Below are positions 30,016-38,889 of a stretch of DNA of 64,000 bases, in pieces (the stretch's first letter is position 1; every line of letters starts with the position of its first letter). The stretch is from Defluviicoccus sp046348835 (GTDB taxonomy: Bacteria; Pseudomonadota; Alphaproteobacteria; Rhodospirillales; Defluviicoccaceae). The position numbers were made by a program, and so were the translations under genes. Location of the stretch: assembly GCA_046348835.1 (NCBI GenBank), contig JAXMDM010000002.1, positions 186,001 through 250,000 of the forward strand, written 5' to 3'. Under the pieces are notes generated by a model. That model saw nothing but the letters and a program-made list of their open reading frames with translations, was not told the origin of the DNA and searched no databases.

Positions 30016-30531
30016 GGGACGACGAACTCCTCTCCGGCGGACACGCGGATCCACCGGGGGCGAAACGATCAGCGATGGGTGGAGGATTTCAGGATCGGCC
30101 CCTGGGCCGGGCGCGGAGAGATCGGTCCGCGCGGTCAAGCCCCAGGGGCAAGCCCGCCGATTTTCAGGCTGCCCGAATGCAAAACAAACTGTCTCGTGCG
30201 ACGAAACCTACACATAGCACCATAAATATGGGAGCCTCGACCGCAAATGCAACCAGATCAGGGGGGGCCGGGAAGCGGGGGGTGCGATCGCTCGAACCGA
30301 TCCCGGCGTTCCTAGCATTCTTCGGCCTTGTCGGGGCGCACCGGGCGCGATTGTCGGCGCAGGGGGGTACGCCCGGTTCAGACGACCGTGTGGAAGAGTA
30401 AGCTGCGTATCGGGGGGTTGAGCGACCAGGATGTGGTCCGCCGCCCTCTGCCGTAACGCGCGGCTTCCAAGCGGGCGGCGGCTGGCCTAAGGTCGTTGCA
30501 GCCTATTTCCTGCAACCCGCGAGACCCCGCC
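30016..30531. other. Intergenic region before ilvD, no gene supported
   Basis: Open frames here are Arg/Pro-rich shadows without domains. No T-box or leader peptide is evident ahead of ilvD. The middle part (about 30180-30260) is locally poorer in GC and may hold divergent promoters. Confidence 0.35.
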
Positions 30532-32268
30532 ATGCCCGACGATATCCGCCGCCCCGTCTTCGACAAGTCGAAGCTCCCCAGCCGTCACGTCACCCGGGGG
30601 CCGGAGCGGGCGCCGCACCGGTCCTATTATTATGCCATGGGGCTGACCCGCGACGAGATCGACCAGCCCTTCGTCGGCGTCGCCACCTGCTGGAACGAGG
30701 CCGCACCCTGCAACATCGCGCTCGCCCGCCAGGCGCAGGTGGTCAAGCTGGGGGTCAAGGCCGGCGGCGGCACGCCGCGCGAGTTCACCACCATCACCGT
30801 CACCGACGGCATCGCCATGGGCCATGCCGGGATGAAGTCGTCGCTGGTCTCGCGCGAGGTCATCGCCGACTCGGTCGAGTTGACCATGCGCGGCCACTGT
30901 TACGACGCCCTGGTCGGCCTCGCCGGCTGCGATAAGTCGCTGCCGGGGATGATGATGGCGATGTTGCGGCTCAACGTGCCGTCGGTCTTCATCTACGGCG
31001 GCTCGATCCTTCCGGGACGGTTCAAGGGCCGCGACGTCACCGTTCAGGACGTGTTCGAGGCGGTGGGCAACCATTCCGCCGGCAAGATGTCGGACGCCGA
31101 TCTGTGTCTGCTCGAATCCGTCGCCTGTCCGTCCGCCGGCTCTTGCGGCGGCCAGTTCACCGCCAACACCATGGCTTGCGTGTCGGAGGCGATCGGGCTT
31201 GCGCTGCCCGGGTCGTCCGGGGCGCCGGCGCCCTACGAGTCGCGGGACGCGCTGTGCGAGGCGTCGGGCCGGGCGGTGATGAACCTGCTCGCCCGCCGCA
31301 TCCGTCCGCGCGACATCGTCACCCGGCGGGCGCTGGAGAATGCGGCGACGGTGGTGGCGGCGACGGGCGGCTCGACCAATGCCGGGCTGCACCTGCCGGC
31401 GATTGCCCACGAGGCGGGGATCGAGTTCGATCTCGACGACGTCTGTACCATCTTCCGTCGCACCCCCTACATCGCCGACCTCAAGCCGGCGGGGCGCTAT
31501 GTCGCCAAGGACATGTACGAGGCGGGCGGGGTGCCGGTGCTGCTGCGCGCGCTGCTCGACGGCGGTTTCATCCACGGCGACTGTCTCACCGTCACCGGCC
31601 GCACCATGGCCGAGAATCTGGAGGGGGTGACCTTACCGGCGGACCAGGACGTGATCCGGCCGACGGCAAACCCGCTGTCGCCGACCGGTGGCGTGGTCGG
31701 ACTGAAGGGCTCGCTCGCGCCGCAGGGCGCCATCGTCAAGATCGCCGGCATGACGTCGCTGCAGTTCCGCGGGCCGGCCCGCTGCTTCGATTCGGAGGAG
31801 GAGTGCTTCGCCGCGGTGGAACAGCGCCAGTATCGCGAGGGCGACGTGTTGATCATCCGCTACGAGGGGCCGCGCGGCGGCCCCGGCATGCGCGAGATGC
31901 TGTCGACGACGGCGGCGCTCTACGGTCAGGGCACCGGCGGCAAGGTGGGGCTGATCACCGACGGCCGCTTCTCCGGTGCCACCCGCGGCTTCTGCGTCGG
32001 CCACGTCGGCCCGGAGGCGGCGGTCGGCGGTCCGATCGCCCTGGTCAAGGACGGCGACATGATCAGCATGGATGCCGAGAGCGGCCGGATCGATCTGGAG
32101 GTCTCGGAGGCGGAAATGGAGCAGCGCCGGCAGGCGTGGCGGCCGCGGCGCCATGATTTCCAGTCGGGGGCACTGTGGCGGTACGCGGCGACGGTGGGCG
32201 ATGCCTGCAACGGCGCCGTCACCCATCCCGGCGGTAAGGCCGAGACCCACGTCTACGCCGACATCTGA
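30532..32268 (+). CDS. ilvD: Dihydroxy-acid dehydratase
   Basis: 578 residues from ATG 30532. Conserved IlvD/Edd motifs: ATCWNEAAPCNIAL (first cluster Cys), GLAGCDKSLPGMMMA (second Cys), VACPSAGSCGGQFTANTM (third Cys), GGSTNAGLHLPAIAHEAG, and DGRFSGATRGFCVGHVGPEA (catalytic Ser region). It dehydrates 2,3-dihydroxy acids to 2-keto acids in valine, isoleucine and pantothenate synthesis and carries an Fe-S cluster. The family also includes sugar-acid dehydratases; the motif set fits IlvD. It stands alone, without other ilv genes nearby. Confidence 0.92.
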   Translation: MPDDIRRPVFDKSKLPSRHVTRGPERAPHRSYYYAMGLTRDEIDQPFVGVATCWNEAAPCNIALARQAQVVKLGVKAGGGTPREFTTITVTDGIAMGHAGMKSSLVSREVIADSVELTMRGHCYDALVGLAGCDKSLPGMMMAMLRLNVPSVFIYGGSILPGRFKGRDVTVQDVFEAVGNHSAGKMSDADLCLLESVACPSAGSCGGQFTANTMACVSEAIGLALPGSSGAPAPYESRDALCEASGRAVMNLLARRIRPRDIVTRRALENAATVVAATGGSTNAGLHLPAIAHEAGIEFDLDDVCTIFRRTPYIADLKPAGRYVAKDMYEAGGVPVLLRALLDGGFIHGDCLTVTGRTMAENLEGVTLPADQDVIRPTANPLSPTGGVVGLKGSLAPQGAIVKIAGMTSLQFRGPARCFDSEEECFAAVEQRQYREGDVLIIRYEGPRGGPGMREMLSTTAALYGQGTGGKVGLITDGRFSGATRGFCVGHVGPEAAVGGPIALVKDGDMISMDAESGRIDLEVSEAEMEQRRQAWRPRRHDFQSGALWRYAATVGDACNGAVTHPGGKAETHVYADI

Positions 32269-32285
32269 GCGCTGACGGAAGGGCG

Positions 32286-32306
32286 GGCGGGAGAAGGTCT
32301 CCCGCC
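32286..32306. terminator. Strong hairpin between convergent ilvD and SBP genes
   Basis: GGCGGGAGA (32286-32294), loop AGG, TCTCCCGCC (32298-32306): a perfect nine-base GC-rich stem. It lacks a U-tract, so it may end transcription with Rho or merely protect 3' ends. Confidence 0.5.
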
Positions 32307-32332
32307 GCCCCGATCTGCCGCGCCTTGTGCGC

Positions 32333-33208
32333 TTATTCCGGCGTGCCTTCCGGGATCCCGTTCAGGGCGAACATGGCGACGAGCAGCGCACTCGGCCGGC
32401 CGCCCCAGTCGCCGAACCACTTCTGATAGACGGCCTGGATGTTGCCGCTGCGGTAGAGATCGGCCAGGACGCGATTGGCGACGAGGCGAAAATCGGCGTC
32501 GTTACGGACCAGCGCGATGCCGTAGGGCTCGTAGCTGAACAGCTCGGTGGCGAGGGCGAACTTGGCGGGATCGGCGGCGCCGCGGACGAGCCCGATGAGG
32601 ATCAGCTGATCACCGGCGATGGCGGCGATCTTCCCTTTCTCCAGCGCTTTCAGCGCTTCCTCGTACCCGTCGTAGCCCTCTACGGTGACGTCGATGGCGC
32701 CGGCGGCCTTGCCGGCCTTCAGGTCGGCTTCGGTCGTCGTCCCGGTGACCACGCCGATCTTCTTGCCGGCGAGGTCGGCCATGCCCTTCGTCGCTTCCTT
32801 GGCCGGCACCAGGAGAGCGCCGCCGGTGATGAAGATCATGTTGGTGAAGTCCACCGTCTCCTGGCGGGCCAGGGTGATCGTCGACGTTCCGCATTCCAGG
32901 TCGACGCTGCCGTCGACCACCTTGTGGAAGCGGTTTTCGGCGGTGACCGGAACGTAGCGGACCTTCAGGTCCGGCCTGTTGAGCTTGGTCCGGATCGCGT
33001 CGGCGATCTTCAGGCAGAGGTCGATGGAGTAGCCGGAGGGGATGCCGGTTGCCGGATCGACCGACGAGAACGGCGGCGCCGCATCCCGGTAGCCGAGCAA
33101 GATCTCGCCCGAGCTACCGATCTTATCCAGGGTTGGCGAGGGATCGGCGAAGGCCGGAGCGCTGATGAGGAGCGCGGCGGCTGCCGCGGCGGCGAGTAGG
33201 CGTCTCAT
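32333..33208 (-). CDS. Amino-acid ABC transporter substrate-binding protein
   Basis: 291 residues. A signal peptide (LLAAAAAAALLISAPAFA) precedes a type II periplasmic binding domain of the SBP_bac_3 family: GEILLGYRDAAPPFSS, GYSIDLCLKIADAI, DLECGTSTITLARQETVDFTN and GKKIGVVTGTTTEADL. The pattern is closest to glutamate/aspartate-type binding proteins (GltI). An AGGGAGGAAC site precedes the ATG. No permease or ATPase gene is adjacent, so the partner transporter must be elsewhere or the protein acts as a sensor. Confidence 0.88.
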   Translation of the reverse strand: MRRLLAAAAAAALLISAPAFADPSPTLDKIGSSGEILLGYRDAAPPFSSVDPATGIPSGYSIDLCLKIADAIRTKLNRPDLKVRYVPVTAENRFHKVVDGSVDLECGTSTITLARQETVDFTNMIFITGGALLVPAKEATKGMADLAGKKIGVVTGTTTEADLKAGKAAGAIDVTVEGYDGYEEALKALEKGKIAAIAGDQLILIGLVRGAADPAKFALATELFSYEPYGIALVRNDADFRLVANRVLADLYRSGNIQAVYQKWFGDWGGRPSALLVAMFALNGIPEGTPE

Positions 33209-33283
33209 ACCGTTGTTCCTCCCTTGGGGCGATGGGAATCCCGCCCCGTTACCTCTGTGAATGAACGTCCGCCGGGTTGGCGA

Positions 33284-34102
33284 TCAGGGAAAGATCGTGC
33301 CGAGATCGATTCCGAACCACTCGGTCGAGAGGCGCGATAGCGTGCCATCGGCGCGCATGTCGACGATCGCCTCGGCGACAGCGGCATCGAACTGGGGATC
33401 GCCCTTCGCCGTGGCGACGGCGACGGGCTCGAAATAGAGGAAGCCGGGAAGGATCCTGATGGCTTGACCCCCTTTCCGCGCCGCCGCTGCCACGCTCAAG
33501 GTCGTCACCACCGCTTCCACCTTCCCCTGGACGAGGGCCTGGAGGGCATCGTTGTTGCTGGGGAAGGTCTCGACCTTCGGATCTTCGATCAGGTAGGGGA
33601 CCGAAACGGTGCCATCTTCCAAGGAAAGGGAGTGATTCAGGTAGCGTTGGAAGGTGGTGTTGGCCATGACGCCGATCGTCTTGCCCGACGCGTCCCGGGG
33701 ACGTTGGATTTTCTTTTCGTCGGCACGAACGACGGCGACGGTCGCATCCAGACGGTAAAGGGCAGGGAAACTGAGCTTCTCCGCCCGGCGGGGGGTCGGC
33801 GTGATCGACGCGACGGCGAAGTCCCACTGGCCGCCCTCGTCACCGGACAGGATCGCGTCCCACCCGGGGGTGACGAAGGTTACCGGCAGGTCCAGTCGCT
33901 TGCCGAGCTCTTGAGCGACGGCGATGTCGAAGCCGGTCAGGGTGCCGGAGGCATCGCGCGCCGCCAGCGGCAGTTGGTCGGGTACCGCTGCAGCAACGAG
34001 GCTGCCCCGCGTTTTGGCGCGATCGAGGACCGGATCTGCGTGGGCGATGGTCGCCGCGCAGACGAGGATAGCCGCTAGCAAGGCCGGGATTTTCAACGGC
34101 AT
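33284..34102 (-). CDS. Second SBP_bac_3 periplasmic binding protein
   Basis: 272 residues, signal peptide (LLAAILVCAATIAHA), then RGSLVAAAVPDQLPLA, GFDIAVAQELGKRLDLPV, WDFAVASITPTPRRAEKLSFPALY and GKTIGVMANTTFQRYL. It belongs to the same polar amino-acid binding family as its downstream neighbour but is clearly diverged, so this is not a recent duplication. Same strand, about 75 bases apart, and again no membrane or ATPase partner. A regulatory or chemosensory role is an alternative. Confidence 0.85.
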   Translation of the reverse strand: MPLKIPALLAAILVCAATIAHADPVLDRAKTRGSLVAAAVPDQLPLAARDASGTLTGFDIAVAQELGKRLDLPVTFVTPGWDAILSGDEGGQWDFAVASITPTPRRAEKLSFPALYRLDATVAVVRADEKKIQRPRDASGKTIGVMANTTFQRYLNHSLSLEDGTVSVPYLIEDPKVETFPSNNDALQALVQGKVEAVVTTLSVAAAARKGGQAIRILPGFLYFEPVAVATAKGDPQFDAAVAEAIVDMRADGTLSRLSTEWFGIDLGTIFP

Positions 34103-34200
34103 GGAAGTGTTCCGCTATGTCCGCTGTTGGAGGATGACGACGGCAGGCTGTTTCGCACGCCGGGTTTTTTTCGGCAAGAAGGATCGCGGTTGTTTTCGCG

Positions 34201-34749
34201 CTAGGTGCGGGACGGGGCCTGGTCGCCGGAGATGGCGTCGAGTAGGGCGTCGCGGTCGCGCAGGGCCGCTTCGGTCAGGCCGCGCAGTTCCTGAATCTCC
34301 GAGCGAAGCCGCTCTATTTCGTCGTCCCGGGCGGTGATCTCCGCCTCGGCGGCGAGGAGCCGCGCGCGCAAGGTCCTCACCTCGGTGATTTCGTGCTCGG
34401 CGACCAGCAGGAGGTCGCAATCATAGGCGAATACCGCACCGCGAAGGGGGGTTGCTTTGCCGCCGGCCTCGCGCAGGGTGAGCACGCCGCGGTAGATCAG
34501 CCCCTCGACGGGATCGGCCGGGCGGGCCAGCAGCGCATCGAAACTGGGGGCGGCGAAGACATGCCGGACGTCGGTAACGGTTCCCGACAATTCCGTGCCG
34601 CGCAGGAGGGAAAAAAAGCCGCGGTTGGCATCCCATAAGGCACCGTCACGGGAGAGCAGTGCGACGGCGATTGCGTCGAGCCCGCGGACGACGTCGGGGA
34701 TCGGTGACGTGGCCGACTGCGGCATTCCGGCAGGAGGGTTAACGCTCAT
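34201..34749 (-). CDS. PAS-fold / coiled-coil protein
   Basis: 182 residues from ATG 34749 (an upstream ATG at 34899 gives an Arg-rich, unlikely leader). A PAS-like fold spans about 20-115 (VVRGLDAIAVALLSRDGALWDANRGFF at the start, LLLVAEHEITEVRTLR at the end), followed by a long heptad coiled coil (RARLLAAEAEITARDDEIERLRSEIQELRG). No output domain follows. It may be a sensor partner for another protein or a truncated kinase-like regulator. Upstream of the binding-protein genes on the same strand. Confidence 0.6.
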   Translation of the reverse strand: MSVNPPAGMPQSATSPIPDVVRGLDAIAVALLSRDGALWDANRGFFSLLRGTELSGTVTDVRHVFAAPSFDALLARPADPVEGLIYRGVLTLREAGGKATPLRGAVFAYDCDLLLVAEHEITEVRTLRARLLAAEAEITARDDEIERLRSEIQELRGLTEAALRDRDALLDAISGDQAPSRT

Positions 34750-34974
34750 CGCTGCCGATGATCTCTGCCGGTCCGACGCCCGTGGTCCCCATCGGCTCGG
34801 GCCGTCGCGGTGACCGGCACGGGATCGACGGGGTCGGCTCGACCTGAACATAGGTTTGGTCGCACGACACATCCTAGCGTAGTGGAGCCGGGTCCACATC
34901 TGGCGTGCGCTTAACCGGGTCTCCCGTGGCTGTCAACAGTGATCCCGTAAGCGATGACGGGAGCAAGGAAACAG

Positions 34975-35003
34975 AAAAAGGGCGCCTCGTTGCCGAGGCG
35001 CCC
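34975..35003 (-). terminator. Intrinsic terminator of the OmpA-type gene
   Basis: GGGCGCCTCG (34980-34989) and CGAGGCGCCC (34994-35003) make a perfect ten-base stem with a four-base loop. In the minus-strand direction it is followed by TTTTT (34975-34979). It lies 35 bases past the stop of the OmpA-like gene. Confidence 0.9.
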
Positions 35004-35037
35004 TGGCTGCTGCGAGCACCGATCGCGAGCGATCGGA

Positions 35038-35934
35038 TCAGTTCACCGTGTAGATGCCCACGGCGTAGGTGTTGTCGAGGCTGGCGCTGCCACGCGGGAA
35101 GCTGATGGCCGCCCTGCGGTTCTGCGGCTCGCGGACGCCGTCCTTGGTCGGCACCAGCAGGTCCTCTTCACCGCGACCGACGGTGGTGATGGTGGTCGCC
35201 GGGATGCCCAGCTTGATCATCTGCTGCGCCACCGCGTTCGCCCGCCGCTCGGAAAGCCGCAGGTTGTAGTCGGCGGAGCCGGAGGTGTCGGTGTGGCCGA
35301 CGATCTTGATCGCCTTGGCACCTTCCTTCTTCGCCGCGGTCACCGCATCGGCGATGATCTTCATCGCTTCGGGCGTCAGGTTGTACTTGTCCCAATCGAA
35401 GAAGACGAGGAAGTCGGACGGCTTCGCCGGGGCTGCCGCCGCCGGCTTCTGCGCGGCTTCGACCTTGGCGATGTTTTCGTTGAACTTCTTCTTGCACCAG
35501 GCGATGTCATCGGCCTGGAAGTTCTCCTGAACCCGGGTCTGTTCGGCCCAGCAGTCGAAACCCATTTGTGCCTTGGCCATCTCATTCGGGGCCGCGGTGG
35601 CGCCGCCCTTGTCGAGTGCCGCCTGCAGACGCTGGCGAGCGGCGCTCAGATCCGAACTCACCCCGGTCGGAGTCTGCCAATCGGTGAGCGCGGTAGGCTT
35701 CGGTGTCTGGCCGTTCGAGGCTAGCATGGCCCGGTCGGCCCACAGATCGGAGGACTGATAGTTACCCTGGAGGAACTCAGATCTGGACTCGGCCTGGTAT
35801 TCTTTGAACAGGGCCTGGTTGAAAGGTGACCCCTTTCCTTCCCCGCTCTTCACCAGATCGTATTTGTAGCCGTAACAGCCTGATACGGCCAGCAATGCCG
35901 CGAATGCCGCGGCTACCTTCCAACCCCTCAACAT
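35038..35934 (-). CDS. OmpA-family lipoprotein
   Basis: 298 residues from ATG 35934 (GGGAG eight to nine bases upstream). The signal peptide ends in lipobox AVSGC (Cys about residue 20). A helical middle region with TPR-like or SEL-type packing (about 40-160) leads to a C-terminal OmpA peptidoglycan-binding domain: FLVFFDWDKYNLTPEA, IKIVGHTDTSGSADYNLRLSERRA and GRGEEDLLVPTKDGVREPQNRRAAI, with the Asp and Arg that hold diaminopimelate. Envelope anchor between outer membrane and peptidoglycan. The cysteines in FDCWAEQ and AWCKKK are unusual. Confidence 0.9.
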   Translation of the reverse strand: MLRGWKVAAAFAALLAVSGCYGYKYDLVKSGEGKGSPFNQALFKEYQAESRSEFLQGNYQSSDLWADRAMLASNGQTPKPTALTDWQTPTGVSSDLSAARQRLQAALDKGGATAAPNEMAKAQMGFDCWAEQTRVQENFQADDIAWCKKKFNENIAKVEAAQKPAAAAPAKPSDFLVFFDWDKYNLTPEAMKIIADAVTAAKKEGAKAIKIVGHTDTSGSADYNLRLSERRANAVAQQMIKLGIPATTITTVGRGEEDLLVPTKDGVREPQNRRAAISFPRGSASLDNTYAVGIYTVN

Positions 35935-36809
35935 GCTCAAGGCTCCCTGACCAACTAAAATGTATTATGTTGGCGCACAGACGAAGATAGCGGGAAGCCT
36001 GCGCGACTGCACCGACTGTCCCTTCCTTCTCGGTACCTCTGCCCGCATTGCATCCATCCCGCCCGATCGCGCCACGGCGCAAGAGGGGCCGGAAGAGAGT
36101 ACGGGCAGGGGCGGCGACCCTCGCTCCGGGGCCCGCTGCTTCGGCGGCAGGGGGCGGGCGCGGAGAAGGGGTGACGGGCTCGCCCGCAGACGAGTGAATA
36201 CGCGGGGCGTCCGCGCGCCGACGAGGCGGCGGGACACCACAAATGGACGATACGCGGTACCGGCGACGGAACTTGTCTCGCCGACGGGGAAATCAAGCGA
36301 CGGCGCAAATGGCGGCTCGGTCCCGGGCCGGCGTGCGCCAGTACAGCAGGAGGAGGGGCGGAGCAGGTGGATCCAACTGGCCCAAAGCATCAGCGCTGAC
36401 TTACTTTTCGTTTTTACTGAGAAGACCAGGTGGAAGCATGCGAAACAACTCCCTCCCCTTACATCGGGCAATTATTTAGTATTCTTACCTCTAACGCGCT
36501 CCCCAAAGGCAGCGCGATTTCAGTCGCTAGTATCGTTGAACGCTCAGGCCCGAAGTAAGTGCCACGCCTCTAGTTAGTTTGTTTCACAAAAACCAAGTTT
36601 CCGCCAATTATCATGTTTCCCAAGGCTTTGCAAAATCTCTTTGTCACCCCTGGCAAAAACGCCGCACGTGTTGCTGGTGAGGCACAAGAGGGGCGCTGGA
36701 ACTCGCCTACACAAGTCCCGGCGCCGGGGCGTTGGTGCAGGTGCGAAATCACGTGAACTCCGGTCGTATCGGGGCTAGAATCCCGGCTGGAAAGTGAGGA
36801 GTAGCAACG
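35935..36809. other. Long intergenic stretch, partly AT-richer, no gene supported
   Basis: About 875 bases. Frames on both strands are low-complexity and without domains. The part at about 36390-36700 is noticeably poorer in GC than the window average, which could mark decayed or transferred DNA, or an untranslated RNA. I see no tRNA, terminator-like pair or repeat. Confidence 0.4.
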
Positions 36810-37364
36810 ATGTCATCGACCAGCCGCCCGGACAGGGAAACGCAATCACCGGCCCGCCTGAGCGAGGTACTCGACCAGCACCGGGCGTGGATCGGCTCCG
36901 GCTGGGAACTGGGGGCGCGGGCCGATCTGCATGCTCTCGATCTTCACCGCGCCGACCTTGCCGGGGCTCTGTTGAGCGACGGCGATCTCCACGCCGCGGA
37001 TCTGCACGAAGCTCACCTGGAACGTGCGGACCTCGACGGTTGCGATCTCCATCGTGCCAAATTGGCCGGGGCGCATTTGTGCGCCGCGTCGCTGCCCTAT
37101 GCCGATCTCCATGGCGCCGACCTTCACGATGCCGATTTGCACGGCGCCGATCTCCATGGGGCGGACCTCCATGGCGCCGATCTGCAGGGGGCGGATTTGA
37201 CGGACGCCGACCTCGCCGAGGCCGACCTGCGGGGTGCCGATCTTCGCCACGCCCGCGGATTGCGACCGACGCAGGTGGAAGGGGCGGAGACCGATGGCGC
37301 CACCAGGCTACCGGAACATGCGTGCGACGGCGCTGGGGGAGGGCCGGCCTTAGCCGCCGAGTGA
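36810..37364 (+). CDS. Pentapeptide-repeat protein
   Basis: 184 residues. After a short N-terminus ending HRAWIGSGWELGARADL, about 20 consecutive A(D/H)Lxx units run from residue 38 to 149, most with Asp at the second position and Leu at the third, and many reading ADLHG. These build a right-handed quadrilateral beta-helix. Some such proteins mimic DNA and protect gyrase (Qnr/MfpA), but most have no known role and no gyrase-specific loop is visible here. The end overlaps the convergent GFA gene by 15 bases. Confidence 0.88.
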   Translation: MSSTSRPDRETQSPARLSEVLDQHRAWIGSGWELGARADLHALDLHRADLAGALLSDGDLHAADLHEAHLERADLDGCDLHRAKLAGAHLCAASLPYADLHGADLHDADLHGADLHGADLHGADLQGADLTDADLAEADLRGADLRHARGLRPTQVEGAETDGATRLPEHACDGAGGGPALAAE

Positions 37365-37829
37365 GCCCCCGGGACCGGGACCGCCCGAAGGCGGCGGCCC
37401 TTCGCCCGGATAGGCATCGAGCCCCTCGTCCAGCTTCAACCAGGGAACCCGATCGTCGATGAAGATGTGACGATCGGCGGCGTGGTGTTCGGGGTGATCG
37501 AGCGTGCCGACGGTGACGTCGAGGGTGTCCGTGCCCAGGGGCGAAGCCCAGATGAGCTGTGCCCCGCAGCGGTCGCAAAACCGTCTCTCACCCTTCGGAG
37601 ACGACACATAGACCTTCGGGGTACCACGAAGCAGGTGGAAGTCCGTCGCCGCAACGGTGATCCATGTGGCGACCACGGCGCCGGTGGAGCGCCGGCACAT
37701 AGAGCAGTGACAATGGACGGCCGCGGTCGTCGGTCCGCTGATGCGATAGCGGATCGCCCCGCACAGGCAGCCCCCTTCTATCGCGCGGTCGCCGCCCGGC
37801 TCCTCGTTCACCGCCGGTCGCTCGTTCAT
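37350..37829 (-). CDS. GFA-family zinc protein (glutathione-dependent formaldehyde-activating-like)
   Basis: 159 residues from ATG 37829, which overlaps the xth stop (ATGA) and is therefore preferred to the upstream start. Motifs: GGCLCGAIRYRISG, CHCSMCRRSTGA and RRFCDRCGAQL, giving the seven cysteines that bind two zincs in Gfa. Original Gfa was proposed to join glutathione and formaldehyde; many members have unknown substrates. It follows xth in a translationally coupled pair. Confidence 0.85.
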   Translation of the reverse strand: MNERPAVNEEPGGDRAIEGGCLCGAIRYRISGPTTAAVHCHCSMCRRSTGAVVATWITVAATDFHLLRGTPKVYVSSPKGERRFCDRCGAQLIWASPLGTDTLDVTVGTLDHPEHHAADRHIFIDDRVPWLKLDEGLDAYPGEGPPPSGGPGPGGSLGG

Positions 37830-38605
37830 GGGACCGCCGCCAGTTCGCACCAAACGGGCGCGTGGTCCGACGCCCTCTCCCAACCGCGCGGCGTGCGGTC
37901 GACCCCGGCGGCGCGGAGCCGGTCCGCCGCCTGGGGCGAGAGGAGGAGATGGTCGATGCGCAGTCCCTGATCACCGGCCCAGGCGCCGGCACGGTAGTCC
38001 CACCACGTATAGTGATGGCCGCCCGGGAACAGCGCCCGCACCGCGTCGGTCAGGCCGAGATAGCAAAGCTTGCGGAAGGCGGCCCGGGACTCCGGCCGGC
38101 AGAGCGCATCCTTGCGCCAGCCGAAGGGGTCGTAGACGTCCTCGTCGGTCGGCGCGACGTTATAGTCGCCGCCGAGGACGACGGCATCTTCGCTGGCAAG
38201 CAGCGTCCGGGTGTGCCGGTACAACCGGTCGAGCCACGCCAGCTTGTAGGGGAACTTGTCGGAGGCGGTGGGATTGCCGTTGGGCAGATAGATGGAGGCG
38301 ACACGGACCCCATCGGTAAAGGCCTCCAGATACCGCGCGTGGGAGTCGTCGCTGTTGCCGGGAAGCTCCGTCGCCAGCACGTCGATGGGTCGTTTCGACA
38401 GGATCGCGACGCCGTTATAGGACTTTTGTCCGACGGCGGCGGCGTTGTAGCCGGCATCGGCGAGCGCGTCGAAGGGGAAGGCCTCGACGACGACCTTCGT
38501 CTCCTGCAGAAGCACGATGTCCGGGGCGGTCGTACGCAGCCAGGCAAGGAGGTGCGCAAGTCGGGCTTTGACCGAATTGACGTTCCAGCTGGCGATGCGC
38601 GGCAT
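37826..38605 (-). CDS. xth: Exodeoxyribonuclease III
   Basis: 259 residues, the normal length. Motifs: ASWNVNSVKARL, LLQETKV (metal-binding Glu), YNGVAILSK, YLPNGNP, LGGDYNVAP (catalytic Asp and Asn), YTWWDYR and GLRIDHLLLS with a final SDHAPV (catalytic His). It removes 3' blocks and cuts abasic sites in base-excision repair. The start codon places RIASWNVNS at the very N-terminus. Its stop overlaps the GFA start. Confidence 0.95.
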   Translation of the reverse strand: MPRIASWNVNSVKARLAHLLAWLRTTAPDIVLLQETKVVVEAFPFDALADAGYNAAAVGQKSYNGVAILSKRPIDVLATELPGNSDDSHARYLEAFTDGVRVASIYLPNGNPTASDKFPYKLAWLDRLYRHTRTLLASEDAVVLGGDYNVAPTDEDVYDPFGWRKDALCRPESRAAFRKLCYLGLTDAVRALFPGGHHYTWWDYRAGAWAGDQGLRIDHLLLSPQAADRLRAAGVDRTPRGWERASDHAPVWCELAAVP

Positions 38606-38612
38606 TCGGCGC

Positions 38613-38846
38613 TCAGGCGAGGCTGCCGGCCGGTGCCGTCGATCGGAATTGCTGTGCCGCGCGCTCGTTGAAGAAGCGAAAGACGGGGCGGCCGCCGTTC
38701 AGCCAGACGACGGCAAAGTTGGGAACAGGCTCGCCGACCTCGCGGTTGGCGCGACGTGCGGCACGCTTCAGTTCCTTATATTGGGTCGTGCCCTTCTTGA
38801 TGGCGGCGGCGGCGAGGGCCACGTCGTAGTTGCGGCTGTGACTCAT
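38613..38846 (-). CDS. Small basic hypothetical protein
   Basis: 77 residues from ATG 38846 (GGGGAAAT six bases upstream); the longer frame has a proline-rich artefact ahead. It reads MSHSRNYDVALAAAAIKKG followed by ELKRAARRANREVGEP and VVWLNGGRPVFRFFNERAA. Basic and without membrane segments; family not recognised. It lies seven bases upstream of xth on the same strand, so it is probably co-transcribed with it. Confidence 0.55.
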   Translation of the reverse strand: MSHSRNYDVALAAAAIKKGTTQYKELKRAARRANREVGEPVPNFAVVWLNGGRPVFRFFNERAAQQFRSTAPAGSLA

Positions 38847-38889
38847 GTCCCGATTTCCCCTGCATGGAGTGGGTCGCCTGCGGTGCTGG

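Noticed and set aside
29141..30217. Plus-strand frame over the CBS gene region
   Set aside because: Antisense to clear CBS motifs.
35960..36577. Plus-strand frame after the OmpA-type gene
   Set aside because: Low-complexity Arg/Gly-rich translation with no domain and poor codon pattern.
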